This document shows, piece after piece, positions 1-10,240 of a DNA stretch of 64,000 nucleotides. Positions within the stretch are counted from its first letter, which is position 1, and each line of letters starts with the position of its first letter. Both the position numbers and the translations under genes were made by a program. Source of the DNA: Ochotona curzoniae (lineage: Eukaryota; Chordata; Mammalia; Lagomorpha; Ochotonidae). The notes beneath the pieces are model-generated. The model was not told the origin of the DNA. It was given only the letters and a program-made list of their open reading frames with translations, and did not search any database. The DNA lies in assembly GCF_017591425.1 (NCBI RefSeq), contig NW_024465751.1, positions 8,804,001 to 8,868,000 on the forward strand. Reading direction: 5' to 3'.

Positions 1-1580
1 AGTTCTTCCTCTCCTGAAAATTCTATTGGTTAACAAAAGCATTTATAAATGGTCGAAACTTTCATGGAGACAGTTTTAGGAAAGAGAGGTCTTGACTGCA
101 TTTGAGGAGATAATCAAGTCTGGAGCAGAGGCAACTTCCTTTAGTCACATCCTACTTGGGAACCTACAACTGTGCTCTACCTGAAGGTCAAAGGGTCATA
201 AGATTTTCACCAAATAAGTACCATTTAAAAAATAATAACAAGTACTTCCCAGTTCTGTCTGATTCCCAGCTAGTGCTCTTGGAAACTGCCACTCTGATAA
301 GAAAAAAAGAAGCTATTATTTATAAAGTATATCAACATCTAATCATTATGGAAAAATCTTTAGGTAGTTATCATTTAGCTGTTACCAAAAACAGCTTTGG
401 GAGGTAGGTACCATCAGTGTCTGAATTTTGCCACGAAGGAAGGTGCGTTTCAAAGAAGCTAATTGGTTCAAGGATGTAGATCCAGGAAAGGGGCAGAGAA
501 AAGATTTTAACTTGATTTTGATGTCTCTGCTCTTAATGTTTATTTAGACAGTGAATATAGCACTCTCTTTTAATAGCAATTTTTAGTCCCCCGCCCCACC
601 ATTCTCCAGTTATCCCTCAAGAACTATTCAGTGCTTTCTGGATGGGACCTTGGTCAAAGTTGGCTGCTCTTCCTATGATGACAGTTCCCTGTGACTACTG
701 CCCTCTTTTGCCTTTCAAATGATCATATATTATAAAATTGGATAGTGCTCAACAGCAGTGAGTTATAGCATTGAAAATATTAAAAATCTAGCTTTAGTTT
801 TATATTCCCAGGACCTAATTTGGTGGTCCAGAGTGGGTGTCAATACATTGAATTCAGATGTTTGCTAGCAGATGGCTTGATAAGTCTCTTTGGAAAAAGG
901 TGTTCAGAAGAGTATCACTTAATACCTTAATTTCCTTTCAAAATAAATAAGAGCATCTGGAAGACTTCTACTGGTTTTCCTGTGGCTCAAAGATGGAGTC
1001 ATCTTTTATAAATACTTCTTACAATGTCTAAATGTTTGGGTGCCTCAAAAAGATTGCAAGTTTACAGTTTGAAGAAAAGGCATTTAATTTGCCTTCTTGT
1101 TTATATTTACATTGGGCAAAATTCCTTTCCAACCTCAAATACAAAAGGTGGCCTGAAAAAGTGACAAAATACAGCTCTGCAAGAGTCTGCTGTGTGTGTG
1201 TGTGTGCGTGCGCGTGCGCACCCACTTGTTATAATGCTTAGGGCAGATGACTAGCAGCCCTATGGAGCATGAAATTGAGCACAGGAGTCTTAAGCTCCAA
1301 TTCAAAGCTTCTTTCTCATATTCTCCACCCTGCTTCTACAAGATACTATTTCTTGCACTGTGACTGACACTATCTAACTTACAGTTTAATCTTCAGAAGT
1401 GAAACATCACAGAGGTGATGAAGAAAGGTAGTGTTGAATGACTGGTGTATAGGAATGCCAACAATCCAAAAAACGAGATTGTTCAGGGTTGATTTAGGAT
1501 TTCTCAGGTGTTTTCCTACCAGCAGCATTCCTTGGTTCCATTAAGGCTTTGCTTTTGTTTGAATTAAATACATTTACCAT
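1..1580. other. Upstream intergenic DNA, no gene seen
   Basis: AT-rich single-copy-looking sequence. The only structure noted is a short (GT)n run at 1192-1218 turning into GCGTGCGC. The open frames are short and unlike any family I know. Confidence 0.5.
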
Positions 1581-1896
1581 GCGGGCAGGCATCATAATGC
1601 AGCAAATTAAGCCACCACTTGGGATGCCTGAATCCCATCCTGGAGTAGCAATTTGAGTCCTAGTCACTGTTTCCAGTCTAACTTCCTGGAGGCAGAAGGT
1701 GATAGTTTGAGTATTTGGGTTTCTGTAACCCTTGTGGAGATGGGCTGCAGTTCCAGTATATGTTTTGGCTTGGTCCAGCCCTGGATGTTGCAGCCATTTG
1801 GAAAGTGAGCCAGAAGATGGAAGATTTATTTTTTCTCTCTTACTCTTTTCTCTTGTTCTGTCACTCTGACTTTCAAATAAATATATACTTTAAAGA
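1581..1896 (+). mobile_element. CSINE, old diverged copy
   Basis: The head GCGGGCAGGCATCATAATGC, the middle around GGCTGCAGTTCC, the AGAAGATGGAAGAT box and the tail CTCTGACTTTCAAATAAAT follow the lagomorph C repeat in order. Confidence 0.8.
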
Positions 1897-2919
1897 ATAT
1901 TTATTATAAACAATTCAAGCAAGAAGGCTAAGTACAAAGGAGAACAATATAAAAATGATCCAGTATCCATCAATAACAATGACCGGTATTCTACTGGGTT
2001 AATATTCCAGGCATATCATGTTATGAATGAAGAGGACAGCAACACATTATCCTCTGGTTGTCTTTCCACACCCCTACTTTCCTGCCTCCTCTGCCTCTTA
2101 CATTGCCTCAGTGGGGAAGACTCACGGGCTCAGGCCAAGTCAGGCCAACATCCTCCCAAGTTTTCTAATAATATTTTTGTGGCTTTTGTTGTGCAGTAAC
2201 AGTTGATTCACCATAGTCCTGGAGGGGCAGGGGCTTCCTGGGCCATGATAGTAAGGTAAGAATCTGATGGGTGAGAAGTGAAATAAAGAAAGTGCAAAAT
2301 GTGGGTAGAAGATGTGATTAATGATCCTACCAAAGTGAAAATTTCAAGAATTTTATAGTGGACAGCAGTAGGTGGGTGAATAATGTATCATGAATGGTGG
2401 CCTTGCATACTGCCAGCAACAGGGGTGCCAGGGACTGTGGAGAGTATTTTCAGGCGCAACCTACTGTGGAATGATGATTCAGCAGCGTTTTGTTTTCCGG
2501 GGGGAGAGGACTGCGGTTACTAACCGAGGTATGATGTTTGTCATCTTTAGAAGAGCAGCTGGGTTGACACTAGGACAAATCTGCCTTCTGAGCCCTCCCC
2601 ACCCCCTTCCACTCTGTCACCCTCTCCAGCCTGCTAATGCTGCCTCTTCAGCGTTGTCATATTTCCTCAAAACCACCCCTGTGCCACCCACATCTACACC
2701 TGCCTTATCCTGTGCTTCTTCACAGCTCTGACAACAGATGCAAGCTCCCTACCCGCTATGTATTTATTTATTTCAAGGGCACTCAGGTGTCCAGGGAAAG
2801 GAAGTGTAAAGGGAAGGCAGTGTGTACACACGCATTTATTAAGTTACAGCTATCTTGGTAGGTGTTTTTCAAATTAGAGTAGAATCAAAAGATATAAATT
2901 AGAGGTTTGAGAGGCTTGT
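1897..2919. other. Intergenic, nothing recognised
   Basis: No repeat or coding signal that I can name. A 113-codon open frame at 2390-2731 has low-complexity Pro/Ser composition and no splice or family support. Confidence 0.45.
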
Positions 2920-3065
2920 GGGAATATAGGTAATAATAGCTTATAGTTATTAAGCACTTGCCTTGTTTCAATTGGTGTTCGAGTCTTTATATATATTAAC
3001 TGATTTGTTTTCATTGGATCATAATGTAGAAGCTTTTACCACCGATTAAGCAAAGTGAGCACGCT
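2920..3065 (-). mobile_element. MIR fragment
   Basis: Reads as the reverse complement of MIR: TAATAATAGC..., ATTAAGCACTTGCC (for GAGCGCTTACT), then TTTATATATATTAACTGATT, followed by TTAAGCAAAGTGAGCACGC. Confidence 0.7.
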
Positions 3066-3991
3066 GGTTTATTCCCTTAAACCTCTTTTCCATAGGTCAG
3101 CTATACAGGTAGGTATATTGCTGGCATCCATGCAGTGGGTGTGATGGAATGATGCGAAGGTGTGAAGAGAACAGTTCCTCTGTTGGCAAGGCTGCGAGGA
3201 GCCTCCTGCTGTATGGCATGGGCTGGCGGATGTCTCTCCAACCACCTCAATGCCCCCTTTTTTGCATGGACACCCAACCACCCTGCTGAGAATTCTATAA
3301 TCTATTGAAGCATTGTTGCTTGCCTTTGTAAGATGGTTTTTACAATCAATATGAACTTGGGAGTTAATGTTGCTGATAATGTCTTGGTGAACCAGCCTCT
3401 AATGATGCATGCTGTCTCCGCTGTCTCCAGGACCCTATGGCTGGAAGAGCTCAAGAATGCTTGTACTAACATTGTAAAACATGCTTTCAAACTAATTTAG
3501 GGTCGTTAAGCCTGTGGTTGTAGTGGGAATTTATGTTTAAAGTTTTTTGTTTCTGATCGTTATGGTTTTTCCTTCTGTGATATATTTTCTCCCAATAAGT
3601 TGTAAAATGAGTAACATAGGAAAGTATTACTTTTCTGGTATGTACTGCTTGCTGAGGAGTTCCTGGCTGCAGGGTCAGAATGGATAATGTCCTGCTTTAA
3701 GGTGAAACAATTTGCAGAATTATCTTTGGGAACCCCCGGTTGCCCATGATGTAAAAAGTCTGTGCAAAAGTTTGTGACTGCTTTTGTATAAATAAAAGGG
3801 ACAGATTTCTTGCATGATCCATTATGATCATGAAATTGTAGTGGTCCATCTTTTCTCCTTATCTCTTTTAAAAAGTCGACTCCACACACCCTTCTTGAGC
3901 TCTGAACTCAGCAGGAACTGGCAGTATATAGATCAAATTAAGATGTTTGAGTTACATTCTGATATTGCTGTTATAAAATATGTCCTTTACG
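3066..3991. other. Intergenic, nothing recognised
   Basis: Moderate G+C with no repeat family I can name. The minus-strand open frames at 3069-3889 show no recognisable domain. Confidence 0.45.
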
Positions 3992-4286
3992 AAAGATTTA
4001 TCTTTTTATTTGAAAGGCAGAGTCACAAAGAGAGACAGGGAGGCAGATAAAATCTCCTCTTATACACTGGCTTACTGCCAAAACAGCTACAACCACTGGA
4101 GCTGGGCTGATTTGAGGCCAGGAGCCGAGAGCTTCTGGGTCTCCCACACAGGTGCAGGGGACCAAGCATCCTCCACTGCCTTCCAGTCACATTAGCAGGG
4201 AGCTGGATTGAAAGTGGAGCAGTCGGAACCTGTTGTTCATAAGGGATACTGGCACTGCAGAAGGTGGCTTACGTGGCACTGGCTCA
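3992..4286 (-). mobile_element. CSINE, antisense
   Basis: AAAGATTTATCTTTTTATTTG at the left, AGGAGCCGAGAGCTTC, CTCCCACACAGGTGCAGG and GCAGGGAGCTGGATTG in antisense order, ending in the diverged head near CACTGGCTC. Confidence 0.85.
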
Positions 4287-4450
4287 TGTCCTCAAATTCT
4301 TCACTATTGAGAAAGGGAGAGGGTATGAGAGAGGGAGCAGAATCCATTCACCTTTCCCTTGAATCTATGTTGGTCTTCTAGGCTGTCTTCACCGGCAGCA
4401 GGATACAGCCGGAGTAACGGCCCAAGGTCAGGCTGGAAAAGAGCATAATG

Positions 4451-4914
4451 GTGGGTGCCTGGCACAACTGTTAAGTTGTTACTTGGAATAGCCATGTAGC
4501 ATATGGGAGTGTCTGCTTCACTTCCTAGCCCTTTTACTTCTGAGTCAGCATCTTGCTGCTGTGTACACCGGGAGGAAGCCGGACTGTGGCTAAGTGAGGG
4601 GGTCCCAGCCATGTCTGTGGGAGACCCAGAATGGGAGGAAGCTGGACTGTGGCTAAGTGAGGGGGTCCCAGCCATGTCTGTGGGAGGAAGCTGGATTGTG
4701 GCTAAATGAGGGGGTCCCAGCCATGCCTGTGGGAGACCCAGAATGGGAGGAAGCCGGACTGTGGCTAAGTGAGGGGGTCCCAGCCATGCCTGTGGGAGAC
4801 CGAGTGGGTTTTGTGTTCCTGGCTTTGGCTTTTGGCCCTGGCTGTTGTGGGCATTTGAGAGAATCAGTGGACAGAAGATCTCTCCTTTACCTACCTGCTT
4901 TTAAATTACAAAAC
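4451..4914 (+). mobile_element. CSINE with an internal minisatellite
   Basis: The head GTGGGTGCCTGGCACAAC and the region TAGCATATGGGAGTGTCTGC match the C repeat. After the GTGGGAGAC region the element expands into tandem copies (4571-4801), then resumes with TGGCTTTGGC and GTGGACAGAAGATCTCTCC. The element is about 150 bp longer than normal because of the expansion. Confidence 0.8.
4571..4801 (+). repeat. 63/49-bp minisatellite inside a SINE
   Basis: GGAGGAAG recurs at 4571, 4634, 4683 and 4746, spacings of 63, 49 and 63 bp. The 49-bp unit lacks the 14-bp piece that begins ACCCAGAATG. Every unit carries GACTGTGGCTAAGTGAGGG or a one-base variant. Confidence 0.9.
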
Positions 4915-4925
4915 AAAAATAACTT

Positions 4926-5214
4926 AAAAAAAGTTTATTTATTTTTATTGGAAAAGGAGATATACAGAGAAAAGGAGATTTAGAGAGAAAGCTCTTTCAT
5001 CAGCTGGCTCATCCCCCAAGTGACTGTAACAGTTCTGGGTCTCCCACATGGTTACAGGGTTCCAAGGCTTTGGGCCATCCTCCACTGGTTTCCCAGGCCA
5101 CAGATAGGGAGCTGGATGGGAAGTAGAGGAGCTGGGACATAAACTGGTGCCCATATGGGATCCTGGCTCATGCAAGGCGAGGACTTTAGCCACTAGGCTA
5201 CTGTGCTGGGCCCC
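4926..5214 (-). mobile_element. CSINE, antisense, with target duplication
   Basis: Full antisense order from AAGTTTATTTATTTTTATTGG to CTACTGTGCTGGGCCCC. It is flanked by AAAATAACTT at 4916-4925 and 5215-5224, a 10-bp direct target duplication. Confidence 0.93.
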
Positions 5215-5224
5215 AAAATAACTT

Positions 5225-6819
5225 TTTAAACGAAAACATTATGAGCCTGTTTGTTTTCAGAAACTCACTCTGGGGAAAGCCAGATGTCAGATGGGAACTT
5301 TGCCACACTAGAGGGGTTGCAGCAAGATGCTCTGGTTCATGTCTGAACTTCGTGCCGAACACCAGGTGCCGTTTACTCTTAGCCACACGGGGAGTCATTC
5401 TAGACATGCAGCCATTAGAACCTTCAAGAGACAGCAGTTGTAGATGTGCCTGACGGCTGCTATGTAAGAAGCTTCGAGAAAGGACTGTCCAGGCAACTCC
5501 TTCCTCAAAACACACTGGGTATGCAAATGATCACAGCTCTCCAAGCAAACAACAAGCAGGGTGAGGAGCAAAGAGGAAAGAGATAAGTTCCACGAACATA
5601 TGCCCCATCTGTGTGCCCAATGCTGCGCTGTCCTGTCCTTCAACGCTGTGCCAGGCTCCTCTGCAGACAGGGTGGTTACTGGCACCAAGGGTAAGGGGGT
5701 TGTGCAAATTGAAAAAGTCTGGATCCACTTTATTAATATTTAGTTTCCTTTGTCTTTCTACTTACATCTAGAGCAGTACTCTTTCTTTATCCTTTTAAAT
5801 ATACAAATATATGTATATATATTCATTTACTGTGCATATAACACATTTCATTGCAACTTGCTTCTCCTTTTAGTTTGCCTTACTACTTTACAACAGAATT
5901 TCACATCCTTAAATAATACAAGCAAGACACTGGCCCCTCTTGAAGAGCAAGTCCTTACCAGATTAGTTTGTGATGTTCTATTTACTGGTTAAGCCAGCCC
6001 GTGGTCATTGTGGAAGTGGATGATGCCATAAAGGAGTGAATAAGGGCAGGTATTATATTTTTAAGCGATCCCTACTGTGAAAATCAAACAGTAAGGTGTA
6101 GCCCGGAAATAGCTGAGGCACAGACTAAATTTTTAGCAATTTGTTTCTGGCACCCGCACACAAAACTCATGTCGCAGAGGCTGTTGGGAATGTGATACGA
6201 TTGAGTTTTTTCCCTCAGCGCGTGCCCCACTATCAGCACAAAGAGGCAGTGCCCTGAAATTAAAAGGGGGGAAAAACTCCCTTATTCCGAGTAGGGCTGG
6301 AGAAAGCACGGGTGACTTACCTCTCTGCCTCATTTCTAACTCAGGTGGTCTGTGGTCCCAGACTTTTCACATGGAATAAGCTCAGTTACACATCTGCTAT
6401 ACACAGGCCTGGGGCGAGGGGCGGCAGCGGACCAGATGGGGAGCGTGGCTTACACCTTGATCCTACTTGATCAGATCTAGTCTCTTAAGTAGACTGATCC
6501 TCTAAGCCGGGAGTGCCTAAGTCAGTCATTAGGTCGGGATAAAGCAGCCATGGCCTTCCCACAGGGAGGGAAAACCTGACAGAGAAGACAGAGCCCCCTG
6601 GACCGGGGCCTTGCTTCTGCGTCAGATGGGTGCTGACCCAGCCCAGGGCGCGGCTGGGCGCTGTGTTCCCCAAAGGCCAGAGCAGGGCACCTTTCAGAGC
6701 AAGCTCCAGACCTAGCCAAGGCGCTGGCTGGGCCAGCAGGCAGCTGCTCCCCCGCCAGCGGGGCCCGCCGATGGCTTCCACGTGGCACAGGCCTGCTCAG
6801 GAGGGGTGCGCGTCTCTCC
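5225..6819. other. Proximal upstream region, nothing recognised
   Basis: Contains AT-rich sequence with a (TA)-rich patch near 5805-5822, then rising G+C toward the CpG island from about 6400. No repeat family named. Distal promoter elements may lie here but none stands out. Confidence 0.45.
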
Positions 6820-6904
6820 ATCCAACTTAGCGCGCCGCAGGGGGCGGCCGCCGCGTGGGCGCGCTCCTTCTCTAGAGGCGAGCGCGGCCCCGGGTCTGAG
6901 CACC

Positions 6905-6914
6905 GCGCATGCGT
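6905..6914. promoter_or_regulatory. NRF-1-type motif GCGCATGCGT
   Basis: Matches the NRF-1 consensus GCGCATGCGC at nine of ten positions. NRF-1 drives many nuclear genes for mitochondrial proteins, which fits TMEM65. Occupancy is inferred. Confidence 0.65.
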
Positions 6915-6915
6915 G

Positions 6916-6955
6916 GCCCCGCCCAGGGTCCGCCCCCTTGCCTTGGCCCCGCCCC
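6916..6955. promoter_or_regulatory. Cluster of Sp1/KLF GC boxes
   Basis: CCCCGCCC at 6917, CCGCCCCC near 6930 and CCCCGCCCC at 6947 lie within 40 bp of the NRF-1-type motif. This is a typical TATA-less core promoter arrangement. Confidence 0.65.
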
Positions 6956-7124
6956 GTCACCTCCTGAGGCGGCCGCTAGGGGAGCGGTGGCGGCTGCGGT
7001 GGCTGCGGCCTGAGAGCGCGGCTGCTCTGAGGGCGCTGAGCCCTGGGGCGCGGGGACGAGAGAGGCGAGGGGTGGGAGAGCCGGCAGCCGGGGAGGGCGG
7101 CGCCGGCGGAGGGCGGCGCGTGGC

Positions 7125-7131
7125 TGACTCA
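7125..7131. promoter_or_regulatory. AP-1/MARE-type TGACTCA
   Basis: A perfect TRE heptamer inside the CpG island, in the context GGCTGACTCAT. It may lie in the promoter or in the transcribed leader. Function is inferred from the motif only. Confidence 0.4.
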
Positions 7132-7396
7132 TCTCTCTGGAAGAGCAGACTGACAGCCACACCGAAGCCGCCCGCCCGCGCCGCTCCTCCTCAGCCGGGA
7201 GGCGCCCTCCCGCACCACCCTCCCGCCCTTCCCGGCAGGGAGCTTCCCCGGGCCCGGCCGCCTCGGAGAAAGTTTTTCGCGTCGGCAGCGCCGGATCCGT
7301 CGCGAGTCTTCGGGAAGGGAGGCGGGAGAAGGGCGGCTGGTGGAAGGCGGGGGGGAACGGAAGAGGAGGCGACGGCCGCGCGGGCCCGCGGAGTGC

Positions 7397-7453
7397 ATGT
7401 TGCCCGGCGCCTCGGCTGCCTGTCAGGAGGACCTCGGGGCGGGGTCGGGCTGA
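7397..7453 (+). other. Upstream ORF in the likely 5' leader (18 codons)
   Basis: ATG at 7397 reads 18 codons to TGA at 7451, out of frame with TMEM65 and ending about 100 nt before its ATG. The start context is weak (T at -3). It matters only if transcription starts upstream of 7397. Confidence 0.5.
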
Positions 7454-7554
7454 GCCCGGCGTCTTCCTCTCGGCTCAGCTGCTCCAGAAATCTTTCCCGG
7501 ACTGCGGCGGGGAGGAGGGGTGCGAGGAGGGGGCTCCCCGCGCCTCAGCCCGCC

Positions 7555-7840
7555 ATGTCCCGGCTGCTGCCGCTGCTGAGGAGCCGGACCGCGCGCAGCC
7601 TGAGGCCGGGCCCGGCCGCCGCGCCCCAGCCGCCGCCCTGGTGCTGCTGCGGCCGGGGGCTGCCGGCCATCGCGGCCCCCGGAGGCCCCCGGCAGCTGGG
7701 CACTCACCCCAAGAAGGAGCCCATGGAGGCGCTCAACACGGCGCAGGGCGCGCGCGACTTCATCTACAGCCTGCACTCCACCGAGAGGAGCTGCCTGCTC
7801 AAGGAGCTGCACCGCTTCGAGTCCATTGCCATCGCCCAAG
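7555..7840 (+). CDS. TMEM65: TMEM65 coding exon 1
   Basis: Codes residues 1-95 plus the first base of codon 96. The start was chosen because it is the first ATG in this frame, gives the family's MSRLLPLLRSR start, and has G at -3 (GCCATGT). The exon holds the presequence, with a Cys cluster at residues 30-32, followed by the conserved soluble stretch MEALNTAQGARDFIYSLHST and KELHRFESIAIAQ. The donor is CAAG|GTGAGG. The frame stays open about 640 nt upstream of the ATG, but I see no other ATG in it. Confidence 0.96.
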
Positions 7841-10151
7841 GTGAGGGGGGCGGGCCGGGCCTTCCCTTCCCCCGCGCCTGGGACAGCTGCGCGCGTGTGG
7901 CGGGGTGGGGACGTTCGCCGCTGTCCCCGACGGGTGCGGGCGGGCGCGGGTCGTGCCCGAGGCAAACAGCCGGTTGCGCTTGGGGGTTTTTTTTTGGGGG
8001 GGGCGCGGATTCGCAGTGCTTCTTCCCCCTGCCACCCTCTCTCTACCTGCCGCGATGGGGACGGGCAGCCCGGCAGGAGGCCGGCAAGTCCTGCCACGGG
8101 CAGGGAGAAACTTTTCCGAACGGTTTGTTACCCGAAGATGGAGCGGAGGGTGTCGCTCCCGCCCCGCGCGGATGCTGTCCACCGGCTGTGTCCATTCGCC
8201 TTCGAGCTGCGCTAGGTGAAGCAGCCGGAGGAAGCCTTGTCTAGGAACGAGCAAGGGTGGATCAGCCGCCGGACCTCTGACGTGCAACTGCAGGCTTGGT
8301 TTGTCCCAGAAGTTGAAAGCATGAAATCGATTAGGAAGCTTTTTGTTTGTTTGTTTGTTTGTTTGTTGGGTGGGAATCCGTGGCTCTACGATAAAAACCA
8401 CAGTTCTGCTTAAAAGTGACTTGTAATGCTGAAAGCATAGCTATTTTTAAGTGAACATGTTCTTTTTAAAGGGTATTTTTAAAGCGAGTGCAGCATCGGA
8501 GGTTGGGCACAAGGCCTCAAAGTTTAGAAGAATCAGAGAGCAGAGGAGTGCATTCAGGCGTAAAATATTTTTCGCCACACAGAACACATCACTGTTATTT
8601 TCTGTTACGTTCTGATGTGCTTGAAAGTGTTTAAGAAGTTTGGGTCTTTCCCTCTTGGAGTGGTCGGTGGGTAGAGTAGCCATGCCCTGCGTTCCCGAGT
8701 GGTTGGGAAGTGAGCGTTTGACTCAGCGGAGGCGTTTGCAGCGGATCTCTGTCCTGTGTGTGTGAATGAAGAGCGTTGGCTACCCCCTTAGCAGGACTTA
8801 CCTGTGCTGCCTCAGGGATCCTTGTAACCACTTGCTTGTTTCAGTTCAGGGGATTGTGAAGCAGTTGAAAGTGTTGGAGGATTGCATTGTCCAGTTACAG
8901 TACTTGTAGCAGCAACCCTGACCATTCAGTTACTAACTTTATAATCATATTTCAGGAAATCATAATAATGGTAGCATCTTTGTCATCTTTGTCTGCACTT
9001 AGTAGGTGGTTTTACAAATATTTGGTTCTGAAAATATGCTGCTTGGAAAACATTCTAGACAGTCACTAGAATGGTCATGTTCGGAATCTTTCCCCATAAA
9101 CAAAACCAGGAAGGCTGCATTTCTTAAAGAAGATAATAGTTTTAAATTGAGCATGGTTGTAAATCTTTTGGAAAGGGCATAAAAACTTCAATAAGTAGAG
9201 ATCATTAATACCTATGCAATTTAATTAGGCAAGTTATATGAGAGAGAAGCTAGTAATTTAAGTTTCCTTTGTTCAGAAGAAACACGTTAAGGGTTAGGAG
9301 ACAAGGTGGCAGTCAGATGCTCATTGTGTATGTGAAGCTCAACTTTAAATGTGGTTTTAGTGTTTTCGGCTAAATGATTGGCCTTTGAGTCAGGTGACTC
9401 TTAGAGAAGCCTCTGCTTTAATTTTGACTGTTGTTGGTGCTCACTTGCTTTTAGTATCAATGCAGACACATGTAATGGAGATAAGTAGAGACATCATTTA
9501 GTAAATTACCCTGTTATCTAATGCAAGGTAAAAACGATTTTACTTTGTTGGGAATGCAGCTGGTTCATTCTCTTGGTGAAATCAACGTTTTTTGCACTTG
9601 AGAAAAAGGAGAATTTCCATTTTTATTATTGATTTGAAAGATGTTTTAAAGTATCAAACTAATGTGTGAATTGTCGGTGGACTAAGAGCACTTTTAAATA
9701 GATCTTCTGTTAGAAGGAAATCCTGTTGTAGGAAGTCTTACGTGGCCTTGGAAAGTGGGTGCTGGTGTGGTCCAGTGAAGTGTTTTCGCTTTCATGTGGA
9801 AATGTTGCTGAAACAGACTAATCCGTGCTTACAAGTGGTAGTGGAGTCTGTTGCTGAAATCTGGGCCTTATCGCTCTTACGTTCCAATCAGCACACCAGT
9901 GATACAGTCTATGCTGCGATAAAGCTTTAGAATCAGCTTGTATTTGGTAAGTGAGATCTTGTGGGATGTCTTATCATTGTTAAATAGGATATTGTGTTTT
10001 GTAAATTACAAATTGATTTCCTTCCCAACTTAAAAAACATTGATGTGCTTTCAAGTTACCTGTTCAAACTGTTTTACTCCAGAAACAGGTCATATCCTTT
10101 CAATAGTACATCTTTTTAGATTTTGTTAAAGATTTCTTTGAAAGTTAGGGT

Positions 10152-10240
<89 letters not shown>

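Larger units (their letters stand above)
6820..8260. promoter_or_regulatory. TMEM65: CpG island and TMEM65 promoter region
   Basis: CpG dinucleotides and G+C runs are dense from about 6820 and fade by about 8260, in sharp contrast with the AT-rich flanks. There is no TATA box. Repeated GC boxes, an NRF-1-type palindrome and an AP-1-type site lie before the ATG. The transcription start is probably broad and between about 6950 and 7450. I cannot place it exactly from sequence. Confidence 0.85.

Noticed and set aside
1..6800. Exons of TRMT12, the upstream neighbour in human
   Set aside because: I looked for coding blocks flanked by splice sites, or an intronless methyltransferase frame, and saw none.
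6913..8244. 443-codon open frame across the CpG island
   Set aside because: It is TMEM65 exon 1 read through its donor with a GC-rich leader in front. The real protein starts at 7555 and splices at 7840.
7423..8401. Minus-strand open frames of 224 and 200 codons opposite exon 1
   Set aside because: Arg/Pro/Gly-rich shadow frames of a CpG island with no domain or splice support.
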